Assembly: GCA_003279765.1 (NCBI GenBank)
Contig: QCHC01000006.1
Location: forward strand, 1-36,420
Reading direction: 5' to 3'
DNA: 36,420 bases
Origin: Pelagibacteraceae bacterium AG-390-M19
Lineage (GTDB): Bacteria; Pseudomonadota; Alphaproteobacteria; Pelagibacterales; Pelagibacteraceae
Shown: piece by piece, positions 1 through 8,466 of the stretch
Layout of the letters: every line of letters begins with the position of its first letter
Position numbering within the stretch: position 1 is the first letter of the stretch
Translations under genes and position numbers: made by a program
Notes under the pieces: generated by a model
Told to the model about the DNA's origin: nothing
What the model saw: the letters and a program-made list of their open reading frames with translations, nothing else
Database searches by the model: none

Positions 1-407
1 AAATTGGGATTGATAAATAAACTAGTTCTAATACTAGACTTTTTAAATTTAAAAATTATTTTTTTCAATTTTTTATAATTATCTTTTAGATTTAAACCAC
101 CTTCTGTGGTTATTTCTTTTCTGTTTTCTGGAACAATGCAAATGTAATTTGGTTTATATCTTAAAGCTTTTCTAATTATTTCACTATTCATTGAGACTTC
201 AAGATTAACTAACACTTTATTCAAAGCACAAATCTCTTTAGTATCAAAATCATTTATGTGCCTTCTATCTTCTCTCAAATGAATAGTTACAGAATCTGCA
301 CCCAATTTTATAACTTCTTTTGCTGCAAAAACTGGATTGGGATGTTTTTCACCACGTGCATTACGAAGTGTTGCAATATGATCTATATTTACGCCTAGTC
401 TTTTCAC
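1..407 (-). CDS. pdxJ: Pyridoxine 5'-phosphate synthase PdxJ (3' end beyond window)
   Basis: PdxJ condenses 1-deoxy-D-xylulose 5-phosphate with 3-amino-2-oxopropyl phosphate to make pyridoxine 5'-phosphate in the DXP-dependent vitamin B6 pathway (cytosolic TIM barrel). The visible 135 codons read MKRLGVNIDHIATLRNARGE at the start, then IHLREDRRHI (His43, Arg45, His50 region) and NLEVS (Glu70), the conserved catalytic and phosphate-binding segments of the family. The start is a GTG at 405-407 whose GTGA overlaps the TGA of pyrE, so the two are translationally coupled. About 100 C-terminal residues lie left of the window. The identification is firm; only the end is unseen. Confidence 0.95.
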   Translation of the reverse strand, partial: MKRLGVNIDHIATLRNARGEKHPNPVFAAKEVIKLGADSVTIHLREDRRHINDFDTKEICALNKVLVNLEVSMNSEIIRKALRYKPNYICIVPENRKEITTEGGLNLKDNYKKLKKIIFKFKKSSIRTSLFINPN

Positions 408-991
408 TTAATAAATCTACTTCCTGGAGTGGTAATGGGAATTAATTTTAGAGATTTAGGTATATTTTTAAAGGTGTAGCTAGGGACATCTATTTTTAAA
501 TGAGAAACAATTTTATTTTTAATTTTTAAAGATTTTTTTGTTGATCTGTCAATTATTGAGGCAAATCCAACAAGTTTTGCATTTGATTTTTTAATAAGTT
601 TCACGCATTCCAAACTGGATTTACCAGTCGTAATCACATCTTCTATAATTAAAACTCTTGCTCCCTTTTTTATACTAAAGCCTCTTCTGAGAGTAAATTT
701 TCCATTCACCCTTTCGCAAAAAATAGTTTCTTTTTTTAAAATTTTACCAATTTCATAACCTATGATTACTCCACCCATTGCTGGAGCAAGTATTAAATCT
801 ATTTTTTTAAAATTTTTTTTAATTTTTTTTGCTAATGATTTGCAAATTATGTCAGCTAAATTAGGAAAACTTAAAAGTTTAGCACATTGTATATACTTTG
901 GAGAGTGTAGTCCTGAGGATAAAACAAAATGTCCTTCTAGTAACGCATCAGTCTTTTTTAAAATATTTAAGGATTTTTTGAGTGAAAGCAT
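404..991 (-). CDS. pyrE: Orotate phosphoribosyltransferase
   Basis: PyrE joins orotate to PRPP to give orotidine 5'-monophosphate, the fifth step of UMP synthesis. The 195-residue protein starts with the family signature ALLEGHFVLSSGLHSPKY (residues about 17-34). Its PRPP-binding loop, VLIIEDVITTGKS, lies near residues 112-124, with the acidic pair ED and the TTGKS phosphate loop intact. Length matches the usual 190-215. The ATG at 989-991 lies 44 nt inside the end of the upstream RSH gene; the conserved N-terminal segment follows closely, so no shorter start is likely. The stop overlaps the pdxJ GTG. It sits in the dapA-to-pdxJ operon, while pyrB is about 19 kb away in the window on the other strand. 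Confidence 0.95.
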   Translation of the reverse strand: MLSLKKSLNILKKTDALLEGHFVLSSGLHSPKYIQCAKLLSFPNLADIICKSLAKKIKKNFKKIDLILAPAMGGVIIGYEIGKILKKETIFCERVNGKFTLRRGFSIKKGARVLIIEDVITTGKSSLECVKLIKKSNAKLVGFASIIDRSTKKSLKIKNKIVSHLKIDVPSYTFKNIPKSLKLIPITTPGSRFIK

Positions 992-2693
992 TTCTTTTTT
1001 CTTCGTGTCTAATTATCTTAAATTTTATACCTTTTTGCTTTAGCTCTGCAATAAAATTTGTAAAATTCTTAAGATTTCTAATTATTAATCTAAATTTAAA
1101 ATTAATATAGTTTGGATTTTTACCTGCCATCTCTAAATTAGAAATGTTAAGTTTATGACTTCCAATTAAAGAACTTATATCACCAAGTTGACCAGGTTTA
1201 TCAGGCAAAGAAATCCAAAGTGTAGTGTTATATTTTTTTGTTTTTTCCTCTTTTTGCTCACCTTTATCATGCCAATATCTTCTAATAGCAGCTCTTGCTT
1301 TACCTGTTTTGGTGGTTGGTATCCAATGCAATGATGGTGAACTATTTTTAGATGTAAGAATGTTAACCCTATCACCATTTCTTAATATTGTTTGTAATTC
1401 ACTGTTATTTCCATTTACCTCACATCCAGTTGCGGAATTACCAATTTTGGTGTGAACAGCATAAGCAAAATCGATTGCTGTTGCATCTTTTGGTAATTTA
1501 ATTACAGATCCTTTTGGTGTGAAGCAAAAGACATTTTCCTGAAACATTTGAAGTTTTGTATACTCATAAGAGTCTTCGGGATTTTCATTTTTTTCAATAA
1601 TCTCCACCAAATCTTTTAACCAATCATACTCTTTCCAACTTAATGAATTAAATTTTTCAGAAGATTTGTATTGCCAATGCGATGCAATACCTCTTTCTGC
1701 AAAGTCATGCATTTCTTTTGTTCTAATTTGAATCTCTATAGGCTTTTTATTTGAACCAATAACTGAAGTGTGAATTGACTTATATCCATTTATTTTAGGC
1801 GAAGAGATGTAATCTTTAAATTTGCCAGGAATACAGTTCCATTTCTTATGAAATATACCAAGAGTTTTATAACAGTCATCAATAGTATCTAATATAATTC
1901 TAAAGCCAATTATGTCTGTTATCTGCTCTAAAGAAACTCTTTTTTTTTGAACTTTTCTCCATATTGAAAATGGAGTTTTTTCTCTTCCATATATTTCAGC
2001 ATTAATTTCGTGATCATTCAATATTTCACTAAGTTCATATGATTGTTCTTCAAAAATATCTTTTCTATTTAATTTTATTTCATCAAGTCTTTTTTTTATT
2101 AATTTTCTTGCATCATAATTTAAAATTTCAAATGACAAATCTTCAAGCTCATCACGTATTCTGTGCATACCCATTCTATCTGCCAATGGAGCATAAATTT
2201 CCATTGTTTCTTGAGCAATCCTTTGTCTTTTTTCCTCTTTCGTAATTGCTTTAATCGTTCTCATGTTATGCAATCTGTCTGCAATTTTTACTAACAAAAC
2301 TCTAATATCTTTTGATGTAGCTAAAATTAATTTTCTAAAGTTTTCTACTTTAGAATTTGATCCAGCCGTATTTTCAAAAACAGATATTTTGGTAACACCA
2401 TCTACTAGGTCAGCAACCTCATTACCAAATTCAGCTTTTATTGTTTCATAAGTTGCAAATGTATCTTCAATAGTGTCATGCAACAACCCTGTAGCGATTG
2501 TAGCACTGTCTAATTTTAACTCTGTTAAAATATTTGCAACTTCAATTGGATGTACAGAGTAAGGATCTCCGGAAGCTCTCTTTTGACTCTTGTGGGCCTT
2601 TACAGCAAAATTATAAGCTTTATCTAATTTTTCAGGATTTAAAAATTTATTGTAATTTTTAACTTTATTAATTAGTTCATTAGAATTCAGCAT
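948..2693 (-). CDS. spoT: Bifunctional (p)ppGpp synthetase/hydrolase (RelA/SpoT family), shortened
   Basis: This RSH enzyme makes and degrades the stringent-response alarmone (p)ppGpp. An HD hydrolase domain spans about residues 25-190, with HDTIED at 72-77 and DRLHNMRT at 139-146. The synthetase domain (about 230-345) has YGREKTPFSIW, DIIGFR, GYKSIHTSV and EIQIRT. The motif at 291-294 is KFKD, matching the basic RXKD form of bifunctional enzymes, not the EXDD form of RelA. A TGS domain covers about 387-448. PSLHWIPTTKTGKARAAIRR follows at about 453-471, and an ACT domain at about 490-563. Only about 40 residues separate TGS from ACT, so the total is 581 residues instead of about 700-750; the helical and zinc-finger/RIS regions are mostly missing. 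Both catalytic centres look intact. It overlaps pyrE by 44 nt. Confidence 0.95.
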   Translation of the reverse strand: MLNSNELINKVKNYNKFLNPEKLDKAYNFAVKAHKSQKRASGDPYSVHPIEVANILTELKLDSATIATGLLHDTIEDTFATYETIKAEFGNEVADLVDGVTKISVFENTAGSNSKVENFRKLILATSKDIRVLLVKIADRLHNMRTIKAITKEEKRQRIAQETMEIYAPLADRMGMHRIRDELEDLSFEILNYDARKLIKKRLDEIKLNRKDIFEEQSYELSEILNDHEINAEIYGREKTPFSIWRKVQKKRVSLEQITDIIGFRIILDTIDDCYKTLGIFHKKWNCIPGKFKDYISSPKINGYKSIHTSVIGSNKKPIEIQIRTKEMHDFAERGIASHWQYKSSEKFNSLSWKEYDWLKDLVEIIEKNENPEDSYEYTKLQMFQENVFCFTPKGSVIKLPKDATAIDFAYAVHTKIGNSATGCEVNGNNSELQTILRNGDRVNILTSKNSSPSLHWIPTTKTGKARAAIRRYWHDKGEQKEEKTKKYNTTLWISLPDKPGQLGDISSLIGSHKLNISNLEMAGKNPNYINFKFRLIIRNLKNFTNFIAELKQKGIKFKIIRHEEKRNAFTQKILKYFKKD

Positions 2694-2713
2694 AATCTTA
2701 TTATAGCATTAAT

Positions 2714-3232
2714 TTAAATTTGTTTAATAGACCTAATGTCTGCTTGAGAGAGTGAAGAAATCAAGCTTTTAAGATCTTTTTTAATAGTTGGATGATGCCA
2801 TTCTTTTTGAATTTCAAAAAAAGGGATAAGTACAAAATTTCTTTTATGCATAAGCTTATGAGGCAAAGTTAATTTGTTTTTTACTTTTAAAACTTTTTTA
2901 TTAAAGTCGATTATGTCAATATCACAAATACGTGGATCATTTTTTTTACCTTTTTTTCTTCCTAACAAAATTTCAATTTTCTTACATATTTCTAGGAGAC
3001 TTTCTGGATCGTCATAAAATTTTGCCTTAATAACTATATTTAAAAATTTAGGTTTTTTAGGATCTGGCCAAGAAGGTGTTTCATAAAAATTTGAAATAGA
3101 TAAAAAATCCAGATTGTTTTCTCTTAAGTGAGATTTTGCAATTTCTATATTTTTTTTTCTATTACCTAAATTAGAGCCAATACCTAAATAAATAGTTTTA
3201 GCTTGATTTTCTAATATATCTTGCCTTTTCAC
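2714..3232 (-). CDS. folK: 2-amino-4-hydroxy-6-hydroxymethyldihydropteridine pyrophosphokinase (HPPK)
   Basis: FolK transfers pyrophosphate from ATP to 6-hydroxymethyl-7,8-dihydropterin in folate synthesis. With the chosen start, [13 protein letters not shown] lies at residues 13-25, YETPSW at 50-55, and the Mg-binding [11 protein letters not shown] at about 99-109 with Asp104 and Asp106. [15 protein letters not shown] follows at about 123-137. I place the start at the GTG 3230-3232 (172 residues), which begins 12 residues before the conserved TIYLGIG as usual for the family and has AGAG about 9 nt upstream. The frame stays open further up (ATGs at 3271 and 3292), but those starts would bury 70-95 nt in smpB and add a non-conserved tail. 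Even so it overlaps the smpB end by 35 nt. Confidence 0.9.
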   Translation of the reverse strand: MKRQDILENQAKTIYLGIGSNLGNRKKNIEIAKSHLRENNLDFLSISNFYETPSWPDPKKPKFLNIVIKAKFYDDPESLLEICKKIEILLGRKKGKKNDPRICDIDIIDFNKKVLKVKNKLTLPHKLMHKRNFVLIPFFEIQKEWHHPTIKKDLKSLISSLSQADIRSIKQI

Positions 3233-3668
3233 GGTTCCAATCTCTACTTTTTTTTGTTGCTCTTTTATCATATTGCTTCTTACCTTTGGCAACTGCTAAT
3301 TCAATTTTGGCTTTCCCTTTTTTAAAATACATTTTTGTTGGAACAATAGTAAATCCATCTCTTTGCATTTTTCCAATTAATTTGTTTATTTCTCTTTTGT
3401 TAAGCAGTAACTTTCTTTCATCGGTTGGGCTATGATTGGAGTAACTTGCTTGTTTGTAAAGTGAAATGTGAGAATTAATTAAAATTATTTCTCCATTTTT
3501 TTCAACTGCATAAGAGTCTGCTATATTAACTTTTCCATCTCTTACTGATTTAATTTCAGAACCTTTAAGAACAATACCTGCTTCTAAAATATCCTCAAAA
3601 AAATAATTAAAACTAGCTTTCCTATTTAAGCAAATTATTTTTAAACCAGAATTGGTTTTTTTGTTCAT
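3198..3668 (-). CDS. smpB: SsrA (tmRNA)-binding protein SmpB
   Basis: SmpB binds tmRNA and brings it to stalled ribosomes for trans-translation. The 156-residue protein has the OB-fold signature [33 protein letters not shown] and [14 protein letters not shown], then [14 protein letters not shown] and a basic C-terminal tail ending [14 protein letters not shown], as in the family. Its ATG shares one base with the dapA TAA (TAATG at 3666-3670). The coding end overlaps folK by 35 nt. The tmRNA gene ssrA is not in this window. Confidence 0.97.
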   Translation of the reverse strand: MNKKTNSGLKIICLNRKASFNYFFEDILEAGIVLKGSEIKSVRDGKVNIADSYAVEKNGEIILINSHISLYKQASYSNHSPTDERKLLLNKREINKLIGKMQRDGFTIVPTKMYFKKGKAKIELAVAKGKKQYDKRATKKSRDWNREKARYIRKSS

Positions 3669-4543
3669 TAAATCAATTTTGCTGACTGAAGAGACTTTTT
3701 AACAATTTCCTTTGTTTGTTCGGTAACTTTTACCAGAGGTAATCTAACATCATCTTCGCATAGATTTAATAATTTAGCAGCATATTTTACTGGACTAGGA
3801 TTACTTTCTACAAACATTGAATGATGAATTGGCTGTAAAATTTTATCTAATTTTTCAGCTTCACTAATATCATTTTCAGATTTAGAATATTTTTGAAAAT
3901 CTGAGCAAAGTTTTGGCGCTATATTTGCTGTTACACTTATTGCGCCTACTCCACCTCTTTTATTAAATTCAAATGCATTATCATCATTACCAGTCAATTG
4001 AATAAATTCTTTACCCATTTTTGATAGTTGTTGATCTACTCTATCTAAATCTCCAGTAGCATCTTTAACACCAACTATATTTTTTAACTCAAACAACCTT
4101 GCCATTGTGTCAACATTCATATCGATAACTGATCTACCTGGAATATTATAAATTATTATTGGTATGCCACATTTATCATTTATAGCTTTATAATGCTGGT
4201 ACAAACCTTCTTGAGTAGGTTTATTATAATAAGGTGTTACGATTAGAGCAGCATTTGCACCTGCCTTTTCAGCGTGTGAAGTTAAAGAAATAGCTTCCTC
4301 AGTAGAATTTGAACCTGTTCCAGCTATAACTGGAATTTTTCCATTACTTTCTTTTATGCAGAGATCAATTACTTTTTGATGTTCATCATGACTTAATGTT
4401 GGAGATTCTCCTGTTGTGCCAGCAGGCACAAGACCACTAGTTCCATTTTCAATATGAAAATGTATTAATTTAATATATGCCGCCTCATCTAAGAGATTGT
4501 TTTTAAACGGCGTAATTAAAGCAACATTTGATCCTTTGAACAT
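3668..4543 (-). CDS. dapA: 4-hydroxy-tetrahydrodipicolinate synthase
   Basis: DapA condenses pyruvate with aspartate semialdehyde, the first committed step to lysine and diaminopimelate. The 291-residue TIM barrel shows [10 protein letters not shown] (41-50, with Thr43/Thr44), [10 protein letters not shown] near 104-113, YNIPGRS with Tyr132 and Arg137, and the Schiff-base lysine Lys160 in [10 protein letters not shown]. Length and residues fit an active enzyme. It is the first gene of the minus-strand run dapA-smpB-folK-spoT-pyrE-pdxJ; upstream lies a 43-bp spacer shared with the divergent slt, so the operon promoter should be there. Confidence 0.97.
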   Translation of the reverse strand: MFKGSNVALITPFKNNLLDEAAYIKLIHFHIENGTSGLVPAGTTGESPTLSHDEHQKVIDLCIKESNGKIPVIAGTGSNSTEEAISLTSHAEKAGANAALIVTPYYNKPTQEGLYQHYKAINDKCGIPIIIYNIPGRSVIDMNVDTMARLFELKNIVGVKDATGDLDRVDQQLSKMGKEFIQLTGNDDNAFEFNKRGGVGAISVTANIAPKLCSDFQKYSKSENDISEAEKLDKILQPIHHSMFVESNPSPVKYAAKLLNLCEDDVRLPLVKVTEQTKEIVKKSLQSAKLI

Positions 4544-4586
4544 AAATACTTATAACATAGTTTAAAGATTCATATACCAAAAGATT
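4544..4586. promoter_or_regulatory. Divergent dapA/slt spacer, probable promoters
   Basis: This 43-bp spacer is the only upstream space for both the dapA operon (minus) and slt (plus). On the minus strand TTGGTA (4575-4580) and TATGTT (4553-4558) are 16 nt apart and could be a weak sigma70 pair; TTATAA lies slightly closer to dapA. On the plus strand CATATA is a possible -10 for slt, without a convincing -35. The exact boxes are guesses. Confidence 0.3.
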
Positions 4587-6773
4587 ATGATTAAAAAATT
4601 ATTATTTTTAATAATAACTTCCTTGATTGGCTTTAATTTCAGTTGGGCTCAGATTGTACCTTTAAAAAAACCATCGCTATCCTCTGAGGAACTAAATAAA
4701 AAAATAATATTAAACACAATCAAACCTCTAAAAAAACCTTCAAAAATTAAAGTTGAGAAAAAGGTGCTTAAAAAAGAAACGAAACTTAGTTTTCTTTTAC
4801 CTAAAAAAAAACCAATTATTAGCGGATTTATCAATTCAGAAACAGCAAAAATTTCTAAATTTTATAATAAAAAAGATTTTGGCATTGCAAAAAAAGCGAT
4901 CGGAGAGATGCAAAAAGGACAGTGGAATTCTGCAATTAAAATCTCAAAAAAAGCTAAAGATAGATCGATATATAACTTTATAAAATGGAGACATTTGTTA
5001 ACAACTGGAAATCAAGAGTCTTTTTTTGATTACCAAGTCTTTATCAATGAAAATTCAGATTATCCTAGAATGGATAGATTAAGATATTTGGCTGAGCATA
5101 AACTTTCGACAGAAAAAGTTTCTCCAAGAAAAATAATCAATTGGTTTTCAAAAAATGAACCTTTAAGTGGATATGGTAAAATCATTTTAGGTGAAAGTCA
5201 TATTTTATCAGGAGACAAAGCAAAAGGTATTGCTCTAATTAAAAATGGATGGATTTCTGCAGATTTATCAAAAAGTGAGTTAAGGTTTTTCAGAAAAAAA
5301 TACAAAAAATATCTTGATGCAAATGACTATATTAAAAGAGCAGATCATCTAGCATGGAATAGTGATCATTGGGATTTAAAAAGATTAATCAGATATTTAC
5401 CTAAAGACTATGAATTGCTCTATACTGCAAGACATATTTTGATGACCAAGGGATACGGGGTAGATCAAGCAATCAAAAATGTTCCAAATAAATTTAAAAA
5501 TGATGCTGGATTAAACTATGATCGTTTAAAGTGGAGGAGAAAAAAAGGACGATTGGAGTCTTCTACTGAAATTTTGCTCAAGATAAGAAATGATAAAGAT
5601 TATTTAGTTAGACCTGACAAATGGTGGAAAGAGAGAGAAATCATTTCTCGAAAGTTAATTTATAAAAAACAATATGAACTAGCTTATAAAATTAGTAGCA
5701 ATCACGGAATGTCTGAAGGGCCTGAATTTGCAGAGGCAGAATGGATGAGTGGTTGGATAGCGCTAAGTTTTTTAAATGATCCACTTCTTGCTAAAGATCA
5801 TTTTAAAAACTTTTTTGATAATGTTAATTATCCAATAAGTGTTTCTAGGGGCTCATACTGGTTAGGTAGATCATATGAAAAACTAAAAGATAAAGATCAA
5901 TCGGAAAAATGGTATAAAGAGGCTACAAAATATTTAACTACATATTACGGACAATTAGCATTTTTAAAAATTAATCCTAATGGAAAATTTGAACTTGATA
6001 AAACAATGTTGGTTGAAGATGAATATAGAAAAGCTTTTTTTAATAAAGAATTAGTAAAAATCACACATCTTTTACATGAGTTAGATAAAGACAAGTATAC
6101 AAAATTTATCTTAAGACATCTTGCTAATGATAACGTTTCTGAAGGCAGTGAACTTTTAGCTGCTGAACTTGCAACAAGTATCAGTAGATATGATTTTGCA
6201 ATACAAGTATCAAAAATTGCCTCATATCAAAAAAGATTTCATAACAAATACAATTATCCATTAATAAGCACACCTAAATACATTAATGGAAGAAAGATTC
6301 CTGAAAGCGCATTAATTTTATCAATTATAAGACAAGAAAGTGAATTTGATTTAAAAGCAAATAGTCATGCAGGTGCAAAAGGGTTAATGCAATTGATGCC
6401 TTACACAGCTAAATTAGTTGCTAAACAAGCAAAGCTTCCTTATGCAAAATCTCGATTAACAACCGATCCAGAGTACAATATAAATTTAGGATCACATTAT
6501 ATTGCTGGTTTAATTCAGCAATATGATGGTGCTTACCCATTTGCAATAGCTGCATACAATGCTGGTCCAAATAGAGTTAAATATTGGAAAAAATTAAATA
6601 AGGACCCACAAAAAAAACAGATAAATTATGTTGATTGGGTTGAGCTAATCAAGTTTAGAGAAACTAGAAACTATGTTCAGCGTGTATTAGAAAATTACAA
6701 TGTGTACAGATATGTACTGGAGCAAAATCCAATAGTAATGAAAGATTTTTTTAAAGATCAACCTTTGTATTAG
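4587..6773 (+). CDS. slt: Soluble lytic murein transglycosylase (Slt70-like, family 1)
   Basis: The product is predicted to cleave peptidoglycan in the periplasm, leaving 1,6-anhydro-muramyl ends. A signal peptide (KK, hydrophobic core, cleavage near SWAQ, residues 1-22) precedes a Lys/Pro-rich linker with PLKKPS twice and PKKKP (about 23-80). A long helical, TPR-like region (about 85-560) resembles the superhelical ring of Slt70. The C-terminal lysozyme-like domain (about 568-700) holds IIRQESEFD with catalytic Glu584, SHAGAKGLMQLMP and AIAAYNAGPNRV. At 728 residues it is slightly longer than E. coli Slt. It is divergent from dapA, and its TAG is directly followed by the 3' end of a tRNA-Ser gene on the other strand. 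Confidence 0.92.
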   Translation: MIKKLLFLIITSLIGFNFSWAQIVPLKKPSLSSEELNKKIILNTIKPLKKPSKIKVEKKVLKKETKLSFLLPKKKPIISGFINSETAKISKFYNKKDFGIAKKAIGEMQKGQWNSAIKISKKAKDRSIYNFIKWRHLLTTGNQESFFDYQVFINENSDYPRMDRLRYLAEHKLSTEKVSPRKIINWFSKNEPLSGYGKIILGESHILSGDKAKGIALIKNGWISADLSKSELRFFRKKYKKYLDANDYIKRADHLAWNSDHWDLKRLIRYLPKDYELLYTARHILMTKGYGVDQAIKNVPNKFKNDAGLNYDRLKWRRKKGRLESSTEILLKIRNDKDYLVRPDKWWKEREIISRKLIYKKQYELAYKISSNHGMSEGPEFAEAEWMSGWIALSFLNDPLLAKDHFKNFFDNVNYPISVSRGSYWLGRSYEKLKDKDQSEKWYKEATKYLTTYYGQLAFLKINPNGKFELDKTMLVEDEYRKAFFNKELVKITHLLHELDKDKYTKFILRHLANDNVSEGSELLAAELATSISRYDFAIQVSKIASYQKRFHNKYNYPLISTPKYINGRKIPESALILSIIRQESEFDLKANSHAGAKGLMQLMPYTAKLVAKQAKLPYAKSRLTTDPEYNINLGSHYIAGLIQQYDGAYPFAIAAYNAGPNRVKYWKKLNKDPQKKQINYVDWVELIKFRETRNYVQRVLENYNVYRYVLEQNPIVMKDFFKDQPLY

Positions 6774-6865
6774 TGGCGGAGAGAGAGGGATTCGAACCCT
6801 CGGTACAAGTTTCCTCGCACGGTCATTTAGCAAACGACTGGTTTCAGCCTCTCACCCATCTCTCC
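6774..6865 (-). tRNA. tRNA-Ser (anticodon GCU)
   Basis: The minus strand folds as a complete class II tRNA of 92 nt. The acceptor stem GGAGAGA pairs with TCTCTCC, the discriminator is G and CCA is encoded (6774-6776). The D stem is GGT/ACC; the anticodon stem GTCGT/ATGAC carries loop TTGCTAA, giving GCU at 6829-6831. The long variable arm pairs GTGCGAG with CTTGTAC, and the T arm is GAGGG/CCCTC with loop TTCGAAT. The long variable arm and GCU anticodon identify a serine tRNA reading AGC and AGU. Its 3' end touches the slt stop codon with no spacer. Confidence 0.97.
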
Positions 6866-6877
6866 GTATGACATTGT

Positions 6878-6905
6878 GTAATAAGTGATTTTATTGAAAA
6901 TTCAA
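6878..6905 (-). promoter_or_regulatory. Candidate promoter of tRNA-Ser
   Basis: On the minus strand TTGAAT (6900-6905) and TATTAC (6878-6883) are 16 nt apart and end 12 nt before the tRNA 5' end, as expected for a sigma70 promoter of a tRNA. The spacer of 67 bp is shared with divergent soxB. ATTGAA-AA-TTCAAT (6893-6906) is an inverted repeat overlapping the -35 and could be an operator, though such repeats occur by chance in AT-rich DNA. Confidence 0.35.
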
Positions 6906-6932
6906 TATTTATAAAGTAATTATTCAATTATT

Positions 6933-8186
6933 ATGGGAAATAAATACTCAGTATTTTCATTAATCAAAAATGCCCTTTCATATCATGAGAATTGGCAAAG
7001 AGCATGGAAAGACCCTGCACCAAAAAAAGAGTATGACGCTGTCATAGTTGGTGGAGGTGGTCATGGTCTAGCTACAGCATACTATTTAGCAAAAAAACAC
7101 GACATGAAAAATATTGCTGTTGTTGAAAAAGGATGGATTGGTGGAGGAAACACTGGTCGTAACACTACAATTATTAGATCGAATTATTTATGGGACGCAA
7201 GTGCTGGACTTTATGATCACGCACTAAAAATTTGGGAAGGACTATCTCAAGAATTAAACTACAATGTAATGTTTAGTCAAAGAGGTGTAATGAATCTTGC
7301 TCACAATTTGCAGGATGTAAGGGATTTAAAAAGAAGAACGCACGCAAATAGACTAAATGGTATTGATGCTGTTTACTTGAGTACAGAAGAAGTTAAAAAA
7401 TTTTGTCCAATTATAAATACATCTCAAGATATAAGATATCCAGTACTTGGTGGAACGTTACAAAGAAGAGCTGGTACAGCAAGACATGATGCTGTTGCTT
7501 GGGGTTATGCTAGAGGTGCTGATGAAATGGGTGTTGATATAATTCAAAATTGTGAAGTAAAAGGTATTAAAAGAAATGGTGATACTGTTGAAGGTTTAGA
7601 AACAACAAAAGGATTTATCAAAACTAAAAAAATTGGAGTTGTAGCAGCTGGACATTCAAGTGTAATTGCTAATATGGCTGGAATAAGACTTCCTCTAGAA
7701 AGTAAACCTCTTCAAGCACTAGTGTCAGAACCAGTGAAGCCAATTATTGATACAGTTGTTATGTCAAACGCTGTACACGCTTATGTGAGTCAATCTGATA
7801 AAGGTGAATTAGTTATTGGTGCTGGAACAGATGATTATGTTTCGTATACTCAAAAAGGAAGTCATCAAATAGTTGAAGGTACTCTAAATGCTATTTTAGA
7901 ATTGTATCCAATTTTTAGTCGTATGAGAATGTTAAGACAATGGGGAGGAATTGTAGATATATGTCCTGATGCAAGTCCAATATTAAGTAAAACTTCTATC
8001 AAAGGACTTTATTTTAATTGTGGTTGGGGTACAGGAGGTTTTAAAGCTACACCTGGATCAGGAGATTTGTTTGCACACACAATTGCTAATGATGAGCCAC
8101 ATAAACTCAATGCAGCATTTAATTTAAATAGATTTGTAAGTGGAGACCTTGTTGATGAACATGGTGCTGCAGCAGTTGCTCACTAA
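6933..8186 (+). CDS. soxB: Sarcosine oxidase beta subunit, heterotetrameric
   Basis: SoxB is the flavin subunit of heterotetrameric sarcosine oxidase, which oxidises sarcosine to glycine, passes the methyl carbon to tetrahydrofolate and makes H2O2. The 417-residue DAO-fold protein has an FAD dinucleotide motif [17 protein letters not shown] (37-53), the second signature [20 protein letters not shown] (65-84), and RHDAVAW (184-190), whose His185 is a likely site for covalent FMN by family comparison. Near the C-terminus [14 protein letters not shown] and [20 protein letters not shown] are typical of this subunit. Length matches the family (about 405-418). Its TAA overlaps the soxD ATG (TAATG), starting a coupled operon B-D-A-G. 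The ATG follows a 67-bp spacer after tRNA-Ser. Confidence 0.95.
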   Translation: MGNKYSVFSLIKNALSYHENWQRAWKDPAPKKEYDAVIVGGGGHGLATAYYLAKKHDMKNIAVVEKGWIGGGNTGRNTTIIRSNYLWDASAGLYDHALKIWEGLSQELNYNVMFSQRGVMNLAHNLQDVRDLKRRTHANRLNGIDAVYLSTEEVKKFCPIINTSQDIRYPVLGGTLQRRAGTARHDAVAWGYARGADEMGVDIIQNCEVKGIKRNGDTVEGLETTKGFIKTKKIGVVAAGHSSVIANMAGIRLPLESKPLQALVSEPVKPIIDTVVMSNAVHAYVSQSDKGELVIGAGTDDYVSYTQKGSHQIVEGTLNAILELYPIFSRMRMLRQWGGIVDICPDASPILSKTSIKGLYFNCGWGTGGFKATPGSGDLFAHTIANDEPHKLNAAFNLNRFVSGDLVDEHGAAAVAH

Positions 8187-8461
8187 TGTTTGTTATTAAT
8201 TGTCCATATTGTGGTGAGAGAGATCAGCAAGAATTTAAAGCTGGCGGTGAAGCTCATATTGAAAGACCAAAACAACCAACAGAACTTAGTGATGATGAAT
8301 GGGCAGAATATTTATTTATGAGAAAAAATATCAAAGGTGTTCAGTATGAAAGATGGAACCATGCTCATGGTTGTCGTAAATGGTTTAATATGGTTAGAGA
8401 CACTTCGAATGATGAGATTAAAGCAATCTATAAGATGGGAGAAAAACCCCCTTCAATATAA
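8186..8461 (+). CDS. soxD: Sarcosine oxidase delta subunit
   Basis: SoxD is the small zinc-binding subunit of the sarcosine oxidase complex. The 91-residue protein has CPYC (Cys6, Cys9) and HAHGC (His59, Cys63), which fit the Cys3His zinc site of the family. The RWNHAHGCRKWFN block is a strong signature. It is coupled to soxB by TAATG and lies 5 nt before soxA. No separate catalytic role is known; it helps hold the alpha and beta chains together. Confidence 0.95.
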   Translation: MFVINCPYCGERDQQEFKAGGEAHIERPKQPTELSDDEWAEYLFMRKNIKGVQYERWNHAHGCRKWFNMVRDTSNDEIKAIYKMGEKPPSI

Positions 8462-8466
8462 AATAA

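Noticed and set aside
762..1043. Plus-strand open frame over pyrE and the RSH gene
   Set aside because: It is the antisense shadow of well-identified genes; its low-complexity product matches no known family.
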